Shown here: positions 63,201 to 64,000 of the stretch, one piece after another
How the letters are laid out: each line of letters starts with the position of its first letter
Numbering within the stretch: the first letter of the stretch is position 1
Assembly: GCF_947498095.1 (NCBI RefSeq)
Contig: NZ_CANMJE010000001.1
Coordinates: forward strand, 558,001 to 622,000
Origin: an uncultured Shimia sp.
GTDB lineage: Bacteria; Pseudomonadota; Alphaproteobacteria; Rhodobacterales; Rhodobacteraceae
Direction of reading: 5' to 3'
Length of the DNA stretch: 64,000 nucleotides
Translations under genes and position numbers: made by a program
The notes under the pieces: generated by a model
Databases searched by the model: none
The model's input: only the letters and a program-made list of their open reading frames with translations
Told to the model about the DNA's origin: nothing

Positions 63201-64000
63201 ATGCTCGACGCTGGTCCTAACGAAGAGACCCTCCTGGAGGTCAACAATATCGAGGTGATCTACAATCACGTGATCCTCGTTCTTAAGGGCGTCAGCCTGT
63301 CGGTTCCCAAAGGCGGTATCACCGCGCTTCTCGGGGGCAACGGCGCTGGCAAAACGACGACGCTCAAGGCGATTTCCAGCCTGCTGCAATCTGAGCGCGG
63401 CGATGTGACTAAAGGCACGATCGAATATCGCGGCGAGAACCTGCAAGGCCGGGATCCGGCCGATCTGGTTAAGCAGGGCGTTATTCAGGTGATGGAAGGC
63501 CGTCATTGTTTTGAACACCTGACGGTCGAAGAAAACCTTCTGACCGGCGCCTATACGCGATCTGACGGCAGCGCAAAGATCAACGAAGACCTTGAACTGG
63601 TCTATACATATTTTCCACGCCTTAAGGACCGCCGCAAATCGCAAGCGGGATACACATCTGGCGGTGAGCAACAAATGGTTGCGATGGGTCGCGCATTGAT
63701 GAGCCGTCCGGAAACCATTCTGTTGGACGAACCTTCGATGGGCCTGGCGCCTCAGTTGGTCGAAGAGATTTTTGGCATCGTGAAAGATCTGAACGAGAAG
63801 GAAGGCGTGTCCTTCCTTCTGGCCGAGCAGAACACAAACGTTGCGCTGCGCTTTGCGCATTACGGGTACATCCTTGAAAACGGGCGCGTCGTGATGGATG
63901 GCCCCGCGGCGGAGCTGCGTGAAAACCCGGACGTTAAGGAGTTCTACCTTGGGGTTTCGGAAGAGGGGCGCAAGTCGTTCCGCGACGTGCGTTCGTATCG
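63201..64000 (+). CDS. Branched-chain-type ABC transporter ATP-binding protein (LivF-like, partial)
   Basis: Open from ATG 63201 (AGGAAAG upstream) to the window end, at least 266 codons. Walker A GGNGAGKTT, signature-like TSGGEQQMVAMGRALM, Walker B ILLDEPSMGLAP and the H-loop region LLAEQNTNVALRFA are present, the LivF pattern. It pairs with LivG. The C-terminus lies outside the window; the reading is already longer than a typical LivF (about 235-240), so it has an extension. Confidence 0.9.
   Translation, partial: MLDAGPNEETLLEVNNIEVIYNHVILVLKGVSLSVPKGGITALLGGNGAGKTTTLKAISSLLQSERGDVTKGTIEYRGENLQGRDPADLVKQGVIQVMEGRHCFEHLTVEENLLTGAYTRSDGSAKINEDLELVYTYFPRLKDRRKSQAGYTSGGEQQMVAMGRALMSRPETILLDEPSMGLAPQLVEEIFGIVKDLNEKEGVSFLLAEQNTNVALRFAHYGYILENGRVVMDGPAAELRENPDVKEFYLGVSEEGRKSFRDVRSY

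Overview
The window looks like a chromosomal segment of a marine alphaproteobacterium of the order Rhodobacterales (Roseobacter clade). This rests on a CcrM-type methyltransferase beside rnhB, a CenR/OtpR-like response regulator, the leuS-lptE-holA order, DUF2125, DUF3576 and DUF4170 proteins, a 16-strand-type porin, and marine-type genes (arylsulfatase, carbohydrate sulfotransferase, AlkB). No rRNA, tRNA, CRISPR array, prophage or insertion sequence was seen. Composition is even by eye and most genes form short operons.

Layout. 1-2544: a partial glycosyltransferase and a glycosyltransferase/methyltransferase chimera. 2646-6952: a secreted arylsulfatase cassette with a beta-barrel protein and a divergent membrane TPR regulator. 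6963-10792: a four-gene minus-strand operon encoding a small exported protein, a membrane protein with a cytoplasmic winged helix, a reductive-dehalogenase-like iron-sulfur/corrinoid protein and a DUF427-class III cyclase fusion. 10975-14948: an exported protein, rnhB, ccrM and a membrane adenylate cyclase. 14987-21017: alkB, mutY, a DciA-like gene, a DsbA-like gene, lpxK, a kdtA homologue and a DUF4170 gene. 21167-25692: an amidotransferase, an inositol-phosphatase-family enzyme, PmbA and a DUF2125 protein. 25821-33065: an SDR/enoyl-CoA hydratase/VOC operon, an HNH nuclease, MscS, an HI0933 flavoprotein, a GST, a GFA protein and holA. 33035-42945: lptE, leuS, a GT4 enzyme, a DUF3576 protein, a porin, a YggS protein, a PEBP-like protein, an L,D-transpeptidase, ribA and the CenR-like regulator. 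42946-43336: a gene-free stretch with a perfect FNR box and a candidate small RNA. 43337-53685: a GST, a sulfotransferase, a branching glycosyltransferase, an ABC ATPase, a zinc finger, a phosphatase, formate dehydrogenase alpha, an M20 amidohydrolase, a WGR protein and a MAPEG protein. 53783-64000: a two-component pair divergent from an acyl-CoA ligase and a complete Liv-type ABC transporter, cut by the window end.

How the parts fit. Envelope biogenesis is spread through the window (lpxK, kdtA homologue, lptE, porin, L,D-transpeptidase, CenR-like regulator, several glycan enzymes). Two class III cyclases lie within 8 kb and point to cyclic-nucleotide signalling. The right end reads as a sensor-regulated import and CoA-activation unit for an unidentified organic acid. 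The least expected items are the FNR box with a matching -10 element and a terminator but no gene, the dehalogenase-like/cyclase operon, the cluster of GANTC sites before ccrM, and a near-identical inverted repeat at three convergent gene junctions.
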